This document shows positions 18,434-27,010 of a stretch of 64,000 nucleotides of DNA, one piece after another. A model generated the notes under the pieces. The model was not told where the DNA came from. It saw nothing but the letters and a program-made list of their open reading frames with translations, and did no database searches. Origin of the DNA: Flavobacterium panacis (GTDB taxonomy: Bacteria; Bacteroidota; Bacteroidia; Flavobacteriales; Flavobacteriaceae); the NCBI RefSeq assembly GCF_024649945.1, contig NZ_JANKMS010000002.1:620001-684000 (forward strand), read 5' to 3'. The number at the start of each line of letters is the position of its first letter. Position 1 is the first letter of the stretch. A program made the translations under genes and the position numbers.

Positions 18434-20581
18434 ATGTCCGCACAATCTCATTTTTTTATAGAATCGGGAGGATTTACACAAAGTGAACAACAAGCCTTTG
18501 GCCCTGTTTCGAACACGGAGTTTAACCTCACTTCCAGATTCTCTGTAAATTCTCCCCAAAAGGCCTATTCCATCTGCAAAGGTGTTGTTTTAATACAACC
18601 ACAGGAAGATTTGGAGAACGGCAAAGTAAATCTAATTTTACGCCCATACAAACAGCCATTTCCTGGCTTAAACATCAAATATTTTGTTTATAGAGGATTA
18701 CGAAAGAGTGACTTTTTTACAAAAGACGGCGAATACAAAGTAATTGCCCAAACTACTCAAACTTCAGACTTTATCAAAACAATCAATAGCAATTTTGAGG
18801 CTTTTTATCAAGGAAGTACAGCTTTAACCCAACCTGATTTTAAGGCTGCATATATCGGATACGATGAAGAGAATGCTGGCAACAGACTTTTGTCTAGTTT
18901 CTTTTTTAAGGAATCTAAATTTGAAACCACAGAAAACACCTTAACAGAAAAAGATCGGTTTGAACTTCCGCTAATTGATAGTGGTAAAACGTTAGGCTAT
19001 TTTTCAGGAAACGATTGTGGTATTGATGTGGTTCTGAATTACGGAGATTACCAGCATAATTTCGACAACAGCGAGTTTGTTTTTGATTTAAATTATGCCC
19101 GTAAAACATTTGCTACTATTGCTGTTACTGGAGATACTCCTTTCAAACAAAAATTACAACGTGAGCAAAGCACCCAATTTATTGATATTGCTGCCTTTTA
19201 TGGTTTATTTGTTCCCGAATATTCTGTTGATGTCGTTTCTGGTGGTACTAAAACTACTAAAAAAGGAACTGAAATTTTCAGCAACGCTATTGCTAACTTC
19301 TATACTAAAAACAAATGGTACGTTTACATTCAAAGTGACCGCACGCGTAGTTATGATTTTTACGAAAATTATAAAATTGGTGAAGGCCCAGAGAACTTAA
19401 AAACAGGATTGCTAGAAAATCCCGTTTCTAAAGAAGTTCCTATGACCAATGTCATATATGGCACTTCTGGTTGGCCGGTTTTGGTTAACACACAGCAACA
19501 GGCAAATACGATTACTACAAACAATTTGTATCTGCAGTTTCCAACAGACAACAATAACAACACTGCTTTTTACGGGCAGATTGCGAATGTAGCCAATGCT
19601 CAAAAAGACACTTTCATAAATGCTGATGGACTAAGATTGCCTCCAGATGAAGAAGGCAATTACACTGATTTTACCTCAACGATTCAACTAACAACTCCCG
19701 CTGTAGCAGGAGAAAATATTGCTTCGCTAAGTATTTTACTTTATCAAGGAAAAGTGAATTTGTATACTGCGGGAACTACTCAAGATGAAAACGGAGATCT
19801 GGTTATTCTATATAAACAGGCAAACTTTTTTGACAACGTTTTTAATTTAATAAACACCAGCCCTTTATTGAATTTAAGCAGTGATAAAATTTACTCCAGA
19901 ATGACTTCTGAAAAACTGAATCTTATCAATGAGTTTTATGATAAAAAACAACAAGGAATTTCGATTGTACAGACTCTTACCGTAAATGATATTATTGAAA
20001 CTGGAGTTGAAGAAACACCAACTGTTAATCGTGTTACTTATATAACAGAAGCTGTAGATGTTATGAATAATGCTGTCTCGGCAACTGGAAGCACAACCTC
20101 AACAACTTATACATCTTCTTCAGCAAGCGGTACAGTTGGCAATAGTAAAACGTACCAATTACCCGATCCTTATTATTACAATTTGAAAATGTTTACAGAT
20201 AGTACTGAGACTATTACAGGACTAGAACTGAAAACATTGGATGGCTCTACTCCTAATAAAATTATTTTGGGATTGACAAAAGATGAAAATGAGGCTATAA
20301 AAGCTTTGATTGCGGATGAAACTAAAAATCCCCGTTTGTTTTTAATGGATCTTTTTGAGGATGGAAATGAATTACTTTCTCCTGAAAACATCAAGTACCA
20401 GAAATATAAAGTGGCAATTGTAGCTGAAGATTCTGATGGTAATAACAAGTTAGAAGAACCTGTTATTCCTGTTTTTGTTTACTCACTTGATCGTAAGTAT
20501 CATTTTAGTAAGGGGTATAGTGAGTATATGCCTGATTTAGACATTAGCATTCCATTTTTTAATATTAATACCGTTTTATAA
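18434..20581 (+). CDS. large unknown structural-type protein, 715 aa
   Basis: First of the giant-protein genes, 25 bp after the spanin and directly abutting the next gene. It has no signal peptide, membrane span or catalytic motif. Composition is beta-rich and asparagine/threonine-rich, with a low-complexity serine/threonine linker near residues 550-565 (SATGSTTSTTYTSSSASG) dividing a large N-terminal part from a smaller C-terminal part. Such S/T linkers are common in phage and secreted structural proteins. As it is placed immediately before the toxin-like protein without a gap, it may be its partner, carrier or a particle component. I do not recognise the family. Confidence 0.75.
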   Translation: MSAQSHFFIESGGFTQSEQQAFGPVSNTEFNLTSRFSVNSPQKAYSICKGVVLIQPQEDLENGKVNLILRPYKQPFPGLNIKYFVYRGLRKSDFFTKDGEYKVIAQTTQTSDFIKTINSNFEAFYQGSTALTQPDFKAAYIGYDEENAGNRLLSSFFFKESKFETTENTLTEKDRFELPLIDSGKTLGYFSGNDCGIDVVLNYGDYQHNFDNSEFVFDLNYARKTFATIAVTGDTPFKQKLQREQSTQFIDIAAFYGLFVPEYSVDVVSGGTKTTKKGTEIFSNAIANFYTKNKWYVYIQSDRTRSYDFYENYKIGEGPENLKTGLLENPVSKEVPMTNVIYGTSGWPVLVNTQQQANTITTNNLYLQFPTDNNNNTAFYGQIANVANAQKDTFINADGLRLPPDEEGNYTDFTSTIQLTTPAVAGENIASLSILLYQGKVNLYTAGTTQDENGDLVILYKQANFFDNVFNLINTSPLLNLSSDKIYSRMTSEKLNLINEFYDKKQQGISIVQTLTVNDIIETGVEETPTVNRVTYITEAVDVMNNAVSATGSTTSTTYTSSSASGTVGNSKTYQLPDPYYYNLKMFTDSTETITGLELKTLDGSTPNKIILGLTKDENEAIKALIADETKNPRLFLMDLFEDGNELLSPENIKYQKYKVAIVAEDSDGNNKLEEPVIPVFVYSLDRKYHFSKGYSEYMPDLDISIPFFNINTVL

Positions 20582-23500
20582 ATGACTACTACCGCAATTC
20601 TAAAAGATGGAACTCCGGTAAGGATACATCTATTTGAAAAACCAGCTTTTGATGTCGAAGGCTTTTTAGTTGGTTTTACTTTATCCTCATTAAATTCAGA
20701 AGAATATAGATATTATCAACAATCAGAATTTAAAAGAGAGGATCGAAAAAAACCAAATCTATCGGGCTATTATGACAAAACAATGTTTTTAAAATACATT
20801 CAAAACGTTGAACCTGTTCCCACATTGGATAAATTGGTTAAATATAATTTTGAAAGGGTTCTAGCTACTGAGGGTGAAGAGATAACTGTTACTTCAATTG
20901 ATTTTGAAGAACCGTATGATTATTTTTATAATGAAAAAAAATACACTTTTAATTTACAGAACACAATTGATAATAGAGGCGTTCGTAACTACTTAAAACC
21001 AATAGTCGAAGATTTTAGAACTGTTGACTATAAAATTAATACTGATGGAGCCAATGCTGTCATTGTCCTCAATAATCAATCAGCGTTACCTGGAGGTTAT
21101 TTCTATAAAAAAAATTTAGGAGATTTTATAAATACATGGTCAATAACTAATACCCAAAAAACTCTGATTAAGAAGACAATGGGCTTGATTATTTTTAAAA
21201 TTAGAGAAATTAATCGAGATATTATTCCACTTATTGCTTCAAATACTCACTTCTTCGAGAAAGAGCAAGATGTTGCAAATGGAATTATTGATTATAATGA
21301 TTTTACAGATCTCGAAAAGTTATTATTTAATTTTAAAAGAACTTGGGGATATTACTATGATACACCTCTAAACGGGCTTCCGCGACCATACAAAGATAGT
21401 TTTGAGGCTTTATTTTCTAATTCATCTACTTTAGAAGACTATCAATCCTATCTTTCAAGTCTGCAAAATTTTTATCAAATATGTAATAAAACTAAAAATT
21501 TGGCATATTATCCTGCTGATGAAAAAGTAGAATATTTATTAAAAATATTATCACCATCTGCTTTAAACGTAATCCCTTATGAGTTGATTATTAAATGTAT
21601 TAAACAATATTTAAAATTCAATCTATCGCAAGAAGATCAAAGAGTACTTGTAAAACTTGTTATATCTATAAAACTATCTCATGCAAATGACTTTTTAGAT
21701 TTTTTACTAGAAAAAGAAAATGGTGCTGAGACCAATTTTCAAGTTATCTATGACACTCTTACAGATGCAAGATTAGAAAGATACCCTTTTGTAAACTGGT
21801 TTGTTAATGAGCAACCCAACAGAATGTATTTTGCATTTGCTATTTACGAATTATGGAAAATTTCTAAGTATAATTTAGATTACATACGTCCAGGTATTGT
21901 TATTCCTCATCCTTGGCCATATTATAAAGGAGTTGATCCCGATAATTATTTTAATGTCAATCCGCAAGAATTTAGTGAAAAAAATTTCTTAACATTTATA
22001 CTTTCTTCCGACCAACAAATAGTCACATCGCAACAACGTTTTGAATCATCACTTAATGATAAAAAAATTGATATAACAAAAATATCCAAACAAGACACTA
22101 ATACAGGATATTATAATCAACCTAAAATAGGTCCTGAACATTTTGGATCTTTTCATTTATATCAGCAAATTTCCTTTTGTGGATATGAATCTAATTTAGA
22201 TTTAAGAATTCCAACATCGGCTACATTACCTGCTTTTCTATTTCATTTTATTGAAGAATATGATCGTTTGGCTGATTTTGATGCCGGAGTTGCATTAGCT
22301 GCAAATTTAACAGTTGACGCTTTATTAATTTATTTTACTGGCGGAACAAGTATTCTTAAAGACTTGCAATATTTAAAATATACTACCAAAATAGGAAGAG
22401 CATTAGCTGGTGGAATTGAGTCCACTGAAGCGATTGAAATTTGGCAAGGATTCAAAGGGACGGCCGACATTTTCACACTTACAGCTAGTTCTTTAATGCA
22501 CATTAACCAATATCTCATAACTACTGAAAATAATGAACAAAAAAGAAAAATTTTAGAAGGATGTCAAAAAATATTTCTATCCTTAACTTTTTTAGGAGTT
22601 GGTTTATCTGTAGCAGCACAAGCCCATGCTGTGAGTGAGGCAGGAAAAGTTTTAGATTTAATTGAAGCTTTACCCTCGGGTGTTGCTCATGGTCTTGCCC
22701 CAGAAATGATTAATTTATTGACAACACTAAAAGGTAATAAAGACGTAACTTTATCTTTATTTGGAAACAAATTAAACACTTTAGATCTTGGGGATGCTAC
22801 TAATTACATTCTTATAAAATACAATTCTGTTTTTACTGATGCTCAAAGGTTAAAGTTCTTGAAAGATTTTCAAGATATTGATGATCTTGCATTTTGGAGA
22901 TTACTAAACAATGGTAGAAATGCAAGTGGCATTCGTGATGGCAGTTTTATAGATAATTGGATTAGTTTAAGTGAAAGAGGGTTAGAAGAAGCTAAAATCA
23001 CTACGTATATTTGTAATCAAAGAAGGACTGATGCGTTAATTCGTTATGTTGACGAGCCAATTACCAAACCGGTAATTAATAATCTTAGCTATGAAAAGAG
23101 ATTGGCCTTTATCAATAATAATGGGGATGCAGGTTCTTTTGCTGTGTATGCTGAAAATCCTAATTTGATAAAAGAATGGGAAAAATACTCCTTTGTAAGC
23201 AAAGGCAATGATTTATCAATATTATCAGCAGAACAGAAATTTAAATTTTTAAAAAGTTATGAGAATAGCACTCAGGCAGTAGTTGATAAAATAAAAAATG
23301 GAGGTTTAATCAAGTATTTCAAAATTGTTGATGATAATCCTTTAAATGCTATCGTTCAAAATTCTCATATAAAGAATGTAGATTTCCTTGAGGATGTACG
23401 CAATACTTTTACACTAAGAAAACAATACCCTTTTGATCATGTATATCATCCAGGTTTACAGGAAACAATAGCAAATCATATAAAAGGATCTCCTGTAATG

Positions 23501-24064
23501 CTTAACCATAACGGAAGTGATTACATTATTGGTTTTACAGGTATGCATGCTGATTACGCAGTTACAGAACTTAATCCTATTACTTTAATAGAAGCCACAT
23601 TACCTGGGGGTAAAAAATACTACCCTAATCCTTTGCCTACTGTAAATGCAAATATACAAACAGCCATAAAAGATGGAACAGAAATTGTGGGTGTAGGAGC
23701 AAAAGACTGTGAAGTATGGATGTGGGGTTATGTTACAAAAAAAGTAGATGGCATAGAAAGCCTTTATCTAGATAGTAATGGAAACCCTATAAAAACATGG
23801 GTTAAAAAATCTAATTCGAATAAAACAACTATTTTTATGGGGATGAATGAAGATAAGGTTCTTATTGAAATAGCGTATGCAAGACACAATTTAACTGTAG
23901 CCGACTGGATACAAATTAGGTCAAACAGAAGTTCTAACACATGGGTAGGAAAAACAAGCGAAGGAGGAAATATACATTTATGCATTGGCACTGAAGTAAT
24001 GATTAGACCGACAGCAATACCTAGCCGTACATTGCCTTATGGAACTGTGATACCGAAAAGATAA
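20582..24064 (+). CDS. polymorphic-toxin-like protein with a probable C-terminal nuclease domain
   Basis: An 1160-aa protein with no signal peptide. Residues 1-600 are unrecognised; about 600-740 is helical and hydrophobic (LTVDALLIYFTGG, FLGVGLSVAAQAHAV), as in linkers of polymorphic toxins; about 940-1160 looks like a separate C-terminal domain. That domain has H976 and H989 thirteen residues apart ('MLNHNGSDYIIGFTGMHADY') and ends 'NTWVGKTSEGGNIHLCIG', a pattern reminiscent of bacterial EndoU-type RNases of CDI and Rhs toxins. A small acidic-protein gene follows, as immunity genes do. If correct, it is an RNA-degrading effector delivered by the island. The toxin reading is moderate; EndoU membership is weak by eye and other folds are possible. 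Confidence 0.5.
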   Translation: MTTTAILKDGTPVRIHLFEKPAFDVEGFLVGFTLSSLNSEEYRYYQQSEFKREDRKKPNLSGYYDKTMFLKYIQNVEPVPTLDKLVKYNFERVLATEGEEITVTSIDFEEPYDYFYNEKKYTFNLQNTIDNRGVRNYLKPIVEDFRTVDYKINTDGANAVIVLNNQSALPGGYFYKKNLGDFINTWSITNTQKTLIKKTMGLIIFKIREINRDIIPLIASNTHFFEKEQDVANGIIDYNDFTDLEKLLFNFKRTWGYYYDTPLNGLPRPYKDSFEALFSNSSTLEDYQSYLSSLQNFYQICNKTKNLAYYPADEKVEYLLKILSPSALNVIPYELIIKCIKQYLKFNLSQEDQRVLVKLVISIKLSHANDFLDFLLEKENGAETNFQVIYDTLTDARLERYPFVNWFVNEQPNRMYFAFAIYELWKISKYNLDYIRPGIVIPHPWPYYKGVDPDNYFNVNPQEFSEKNFLTFILSSDQQIVTSQQRFESSLNDKKIDITKISKQDTNTGYYNQPKIGPEHFGSFHLYQQISFCGYESNLDLRIPTSATLPAFLFHFIEEYDRLADFDAGVALAANLTVDALLIYFTGGTSILKDLQYLKYTTKIGRALAGGIESTEAIEIWQGFKGTADIFTLTASSLMHINQYLITTENNEQKRKILEGCQKIFLSLTFLGVGLSVAAQAHAVSEAGKVLDLIEALPSGVAHGLAPEMINLLTTLKGNKDVTLSLFGNKLNTLDLGDATNYILIKYNSVFTDAQRLKFLKDFQDIDDLAFWRLLNNGRNASGIRDGSFIDNWISLSERGLEEAKITTYICNQRRTDALIRYVDEPITKPVINNLSYEKRLAFINNNGDAGSFAVYAENPNLIKEWEKYSFVSKGNDLSILSAEQKFKFLKSYENSTQAVVDKIKNGGLIKYFKIVDDNPLNAIVQNSHIKNVDFLEDVRNTFTLRKQYPFDHVYHPGLQETIANHIKGSPVMLNHNGSDYIIGFTGMHADYAVTELNPITLIEATLPGGKKYYPNPLPTVNANIQTAIKDGTEIVGVGAKDCEVWMWGYVTKKVDGIESLYLDSNGNPIKTWVKKSNSNKTTIFMGMNEDKVLIEIAYARHNLTVADWIQIRSNRSSNTWVGKTSEGGNIHLCIGTEVMIRPTAIPSRTLPYGTVIPKR

Positions 24065-24092
24065 AAAATAGTAAACAATAAAAATATCAAAT

Positions 24093-24617
24093 ATGTCATA
24101 TGAATATCAATTAACAGTAACAAGATATTATACACAAAGATATGTAATGATTGGAGTTGGTGCTTCAGATTTAGATCAAGCATCATCTCTATCTGAAATG
24201 TCAATAAACGAGATTACAAAGACACTAGCTGAATTAAATGCGGTTATTTCTGGTGGTCTAGAGTATTTAGATTGGGGTACAGATTTATTTCATGTATTTT
24301 CTGAAGCAACAGTATCTCGATATGGAGATTTTGACAAAGTAAAAAGATATGAAGTATCTACGATAGACTTGAGAGATTTTTTAATAGAACTTAAGAAATT
24401 CAAAGAACAATGTCTTGCAGGCGATTATTATAAAACCATAGTTGGTGAAGCCTTTGCTGCAATAAAAGCCAATCCATCAAAATACAAAAGATGGTCAACA
24501 TCAGATATTGATTTTTTAATTACTTTGAATAATATAATTTTTAGTTTAATATTAGAATCTAATGATTTCAATTTAACACAAACTCAATATGTTGCTCAAT
24601 TAGAAAGAGAATTTTAA
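24093..24617 (+). CDS. probable immunity protein, apparently frameshifted at its 3' end
   Basis: A 174-aa soluble, largely helical, acidic protein starting MSYEYQLTVTRYYTQRYVMI, 28 bp after the toxin-like gene, the classical place for a cognate immunity gene. It has no recognised family. The reading frame ends in a TTTTAA (24612-24617); dropping one T would let it continue 'LEREFNHEDFPDLIILRD' for about 40 more codons to 24741. That continuation has normal coding composition, so the true or ancestral protein was probably about 214 aa. Whether the frameshift is real, programmed or an assembly error cannot be told from the sequence. Confidence 0.55.
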   Translation: MSYEYQLTVTRYYTQRYVMIGVGASDLDQASSLSEMSINEITKTLAELNAVISGGLEYLDWGTDLFHVFSEATVSRYGDFDKVKRYEVSTIDLRDFLIELKKFKEQCLAGDYYKTIVGEAFAAIKANPSKYKRWSTSDIDFLITLNNIIFSLILESNDFNLTQTQYVAQLEREF

Positions 24618-24741
24618 CCATGAAGATTTTCCTGATCTAATTATTTTAAGAGATAATATTTCTAAAACTCAAATGAATAATTTTATGAAAAACCCGATCG
24701 CGCAGATATATCCCCCGCTAGCGCGAGCGTCCCGCTCGTGA
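24604..24741 (+). pseudogene. out-of-frame 3' continuation of the immunity-type gene
   Basis: This frame is open from 24604 to a TGA at 24739-24741 and reads NHEDFPDLIILRDNISKTQM and onward to IYPPLARASRS. It joins the upstream gene without a gap if one T of the run at 24612-24615 is removed. The last 25 bases (from about 24715) are GC-rich and form CGAGCG/CGCTCG, unlike the AT-rich neighbours, which suggests a recombination scar or REP-like tail. Confidence 0.45.
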
Positions 24742-24752
24742 ACGTAAAGTAA

Positions 24753-24788
24753 AAAACAACTCAAAGACAAAAATCTTTGAGTTGTTTT
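24753..24788 (+). terminator. intrinsic terminator after the toxin-immunity genes
   Basis: A 15-bp perfect stem (24753-24767 with 24774-24788, AAAACAACTCAAAGA and its complement) with a CAAAAA loop and a terminal T4. It closes the lysis-toxin-immunity transcription unit. Confidence 0.9.
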
Positions 24789-24920
24789 AAAAACTAAAAA
24801 TCTTCTCCAAACAAATCTAAAAATCACATTTTAAAACCCATTCCGGAAACTTAAAATAATAAGTTTCCCTAACATACTATTGGCTTTATTTTAAGCCAGT
24901 ATACAACCCTTATTTCTTTG

Positions 24921-25045
24921 TTTTACAACTCTATCTCTGTAAAATAAAACCCTATTGTGACGCCACTAACACAATTTTAAGCATTCAGGTTGCTTGTAAA
25001 CATCCAAAAATCAAAAACTGTTTGCAAGCACGAATTACCTGAATG
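24921..25045 (+). promoter_or_regulatory. late element C and stem-loop leader of the first fibre gene
   Basis: TTTTACA (24921-24927) and TGTAAAA (24938-24944) form an inverted repeat like those of elements A and B, with a longer spacer. Downstream, CATTCAGGT + TGCTTGTAAAC (24982-25001) pairs with GTTTGCAAGCA (25020-25030) + ACCTGAATG (25037-25045) as a long bulged stem-loop in the 5' leader. No gene is seen in 24742-25113. Confidence 0.5.
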
Positions 25046-25113
25046 ATTACGGTAAGCCCCCATAGCCTAATACAAGTCTATAAATATTTTAAACCCGTAA
25101 AAATTAATTAAAA

Positions 25114-26547
25114 ATGAGTACAAATCACAACAGAATCAGAGTGGCAGATTTAGAAACAAATGAGCCAAACAAAATTTTAAAAACCAATGAACAAGGTGAA
25201 CTAGAGTTTACTGACGCTAGCAATCTTCAAGTTGAAACTTACAATGCACTTGACTGTACTGAAGAAGGAAAAGTGCTAGATGCCAGACAAGGAAAGGTTT
25301 TAAAGGATATGATGGATAATGAGTATATGAAATTATCTGAAAATCAAACTTTTTCTGGAGTTAAAACTACAACTAATACTTCTTATCCTCAAAATGCAGG
25401 ATTAGTAATTAGAAATACTTCTACTAATAGTAGTACAAAGAATATAATTTTATCTTCAAGTTCGGGAACTGGATTATTCTGTGACAATTCATCAGGAACA
25501 GGTGTTTTCTCCCAAACCTCATCAGGATCTGCAGGACACTTTTATTGTAATGGCAATGGAAAGGCATTAAACATTCAATCTTTAAATTCTTCTGATAAAA
25601 CGGTAACTATTCTTGCTAATACAAATAATGACAATCTTTACATCACAAATAAGGCAGCTGGAGCTAATATAAAATCAATTTCAACAGGAACAGGTTTGGT
25701 ATTTGCTGGAAATAATGGATTTGGTAATACCTCTACCATTAGCAAAGATGGAAATATAACAGCAAAATCAATTGAACTTGGTGCAGGTACAATTCAAAAT
25801 CCAGCGTTAACAATCCCTAGTGGTTCTCTAACTTCTGATCCTAAAGAAGGGGCTATTGAACGCGACGAAAAAGGTCAATTATGGGAAACACATTTTGGAG
25901 TAAGATCTAGATTGATTACAACTGCCGATGACCTAATACTAATTGCATATAAGTTTCTTGGTGGTATCGAAGTTTATCATGAAAGCACTATTTCAGACAC
26001 CAAACAATTTGTGACAGATAGTACTGTAATAGGAAAGATTAGAAACAATTCTGTTCAAAGACTTAATGCTTCCACTTTAACGAATTGTACATCTTGGAAT
26101 TCAAATTCTAAGAAACCCAATATAGCTAAAATCGAAGTTTTTCTAAGAATTAATAATGGATTATTTGCCACTCATTGGGCTGGTTCTGGTGCAGTCAATC
26201 AAGTTAAAATCATGGAATACTCTGGTTTAAACAACTATGGTTATAAAAATTATCAGGAACTTATAATGTTCAACACACAGAATGATGAAGCATCGACATC
26301 ACAATGGGCCTCAGTTGATTTTCAACAAAAAACTGTAATAGATGGCATTATAACAACCTTAGATAAATCCTACTATCTAAGAGATGCACTAAATACAAGA
26401 ACATTTGGCCCCTCAGAAGCATCATTTAGTTTTGTTTTTGTTAACACTTTAGGTTTCGAAGATGCAACGAATGTTAATGGTCTTAATTCAAATACTCTTT
26501 TAAGAACTAATAACTATGCCCTTTTTTTAGAGACAATTAGAGGATAA
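25114..26547 (+). CDS. tail-fibre-like protein with shared N-terminal anchor, 477 aa
   Basis: Starts with the island's common anchor (STNHNRIRVADLETNEPNKI, continuing LKTNEQGELEF, residues 1-40), also found at the start of five other island proteins. Next comes 'LDARQGKVLKDMMDNEYMKL', a motif frequent in phage tail fibres, then about 150 residues of Gly/Asn/Thr/Ser-rich beta repeats with trimeric-fibre character (SSSSGTGLFCDNSSGTGVF). The C-terminal 190 residues form a unique globular tip (YKFLGGIEVYHES...). The layout is anchor, shaft, receptor-binding tip. No signal peptide is present, so it leaves the cell only by lysis. Fibre identity is good; the receptor is unknown. Confidence 0.75.
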   Translation: MSTNHNRIRVADLETNEPNKILKTNEQGELEFTDASNLQVETYNALDCTEEGKVLDARQGKVLKDMMDNEYMKLSENQTFSGVKTTTNTSYPQNAGLVIRNTSTNSSTKNIILSSSSGTGLFCDNSSGTGVFSQTSSGSAGHFYCNGNGKALNIQSLNSSDKTVTILANTNNDNLYITNKAAGANIKSISTGTGLVFAGNNGFGNTSTISKDGNITAKSIELGAGTIQNPALTIPSGSLTSDPKEGAIERDEKGQLWETHFGVRSRLITTADDLILIAYKFLGGIEVYHESTISDTKQFVTDSTVIGKIRNNSVQRLNASTLTNCTSWNSNSKKPNIAKIEVFLRINNGLFATHWAGSGAVNQVKIMEYSGLNNYGYKNYQELIMFNTQNDEASTSQWASVDFQQKTVIDGIITTLDKSYYLRDALNTRTFGPSEASFSFVFVNTLGFEDATNVNGLNSNTLLRTNNYALFLETIRG

Positions 26548-26562
26548 ATCTAAAAAAATAAA

Positions 26563-26593
26563 ACCATTGGGAGTTTCCCAATCTCCCAATGGT
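26563..26593 (+). terminator. hairpin after the first fibre gene
   Basis: An 11-bp perfect stem (26563-26573 with 26583-26593, ACCATTGGGAG/CTCCCAATGGT) with a 9-nt loop. The downstream sequence is A-rich and lacks a strong T tract, so termination may be partial. Confidence 0.6.
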
Positions 26594-26724
26594 CAATTAA
26601 AAACAATTAACTCTAAAAACTAAAATATCAATTAAAATTACCGGCCAAATTTCTTACTCATTAAAAATCCCCCATAGAAACAGATTGAAACCTATTCTAC
26701 TCAAAATGATTTTCTATCCACTCT

Positions 26725-26781
26725 CTTTACAACTCTGTAAAGCCTTAGAACATTAATGTTAAACCGCTAAGCAGCTGTTTT
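26725..26781 (+). promoter_or_regulatory. late element B upstream of the giant-protein genes
   Basis: CTTTACA-ACTC-TGTAAAG (26725-26742) is a perfect 7-bp inverted repeat. It is followed by CTTAG/CTAAG (26744-26748, 26767-26771) around the palindrome AACATTAATGTT, then a T6 run. About 34 positions align with element A at 16930-16963. No gene is present between 26548 and 27010; the rest of that interval shows nothing else. Confidence 0.5.
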
Positions 26782-27010
26782 TTAAACCCCAATTTTAGGC
26801 TCATCTTTACACTATCAAAAGAAAAAAAACATTAAAACCTTATAAAAAAAAAGGCCTTTTGAAGGGATATCGAAGCCTAATCAAATAACAGAAAAGCTTA
26901 GACAAACTCCTAAAAAATATGCATTCACAACTCAACGATTGGTTTGATCAAACCTGTATTTAACCATTCAAAACCCGAACAAAAAATTAAAGTCAAAAAC
27001 AAATTAGAAT

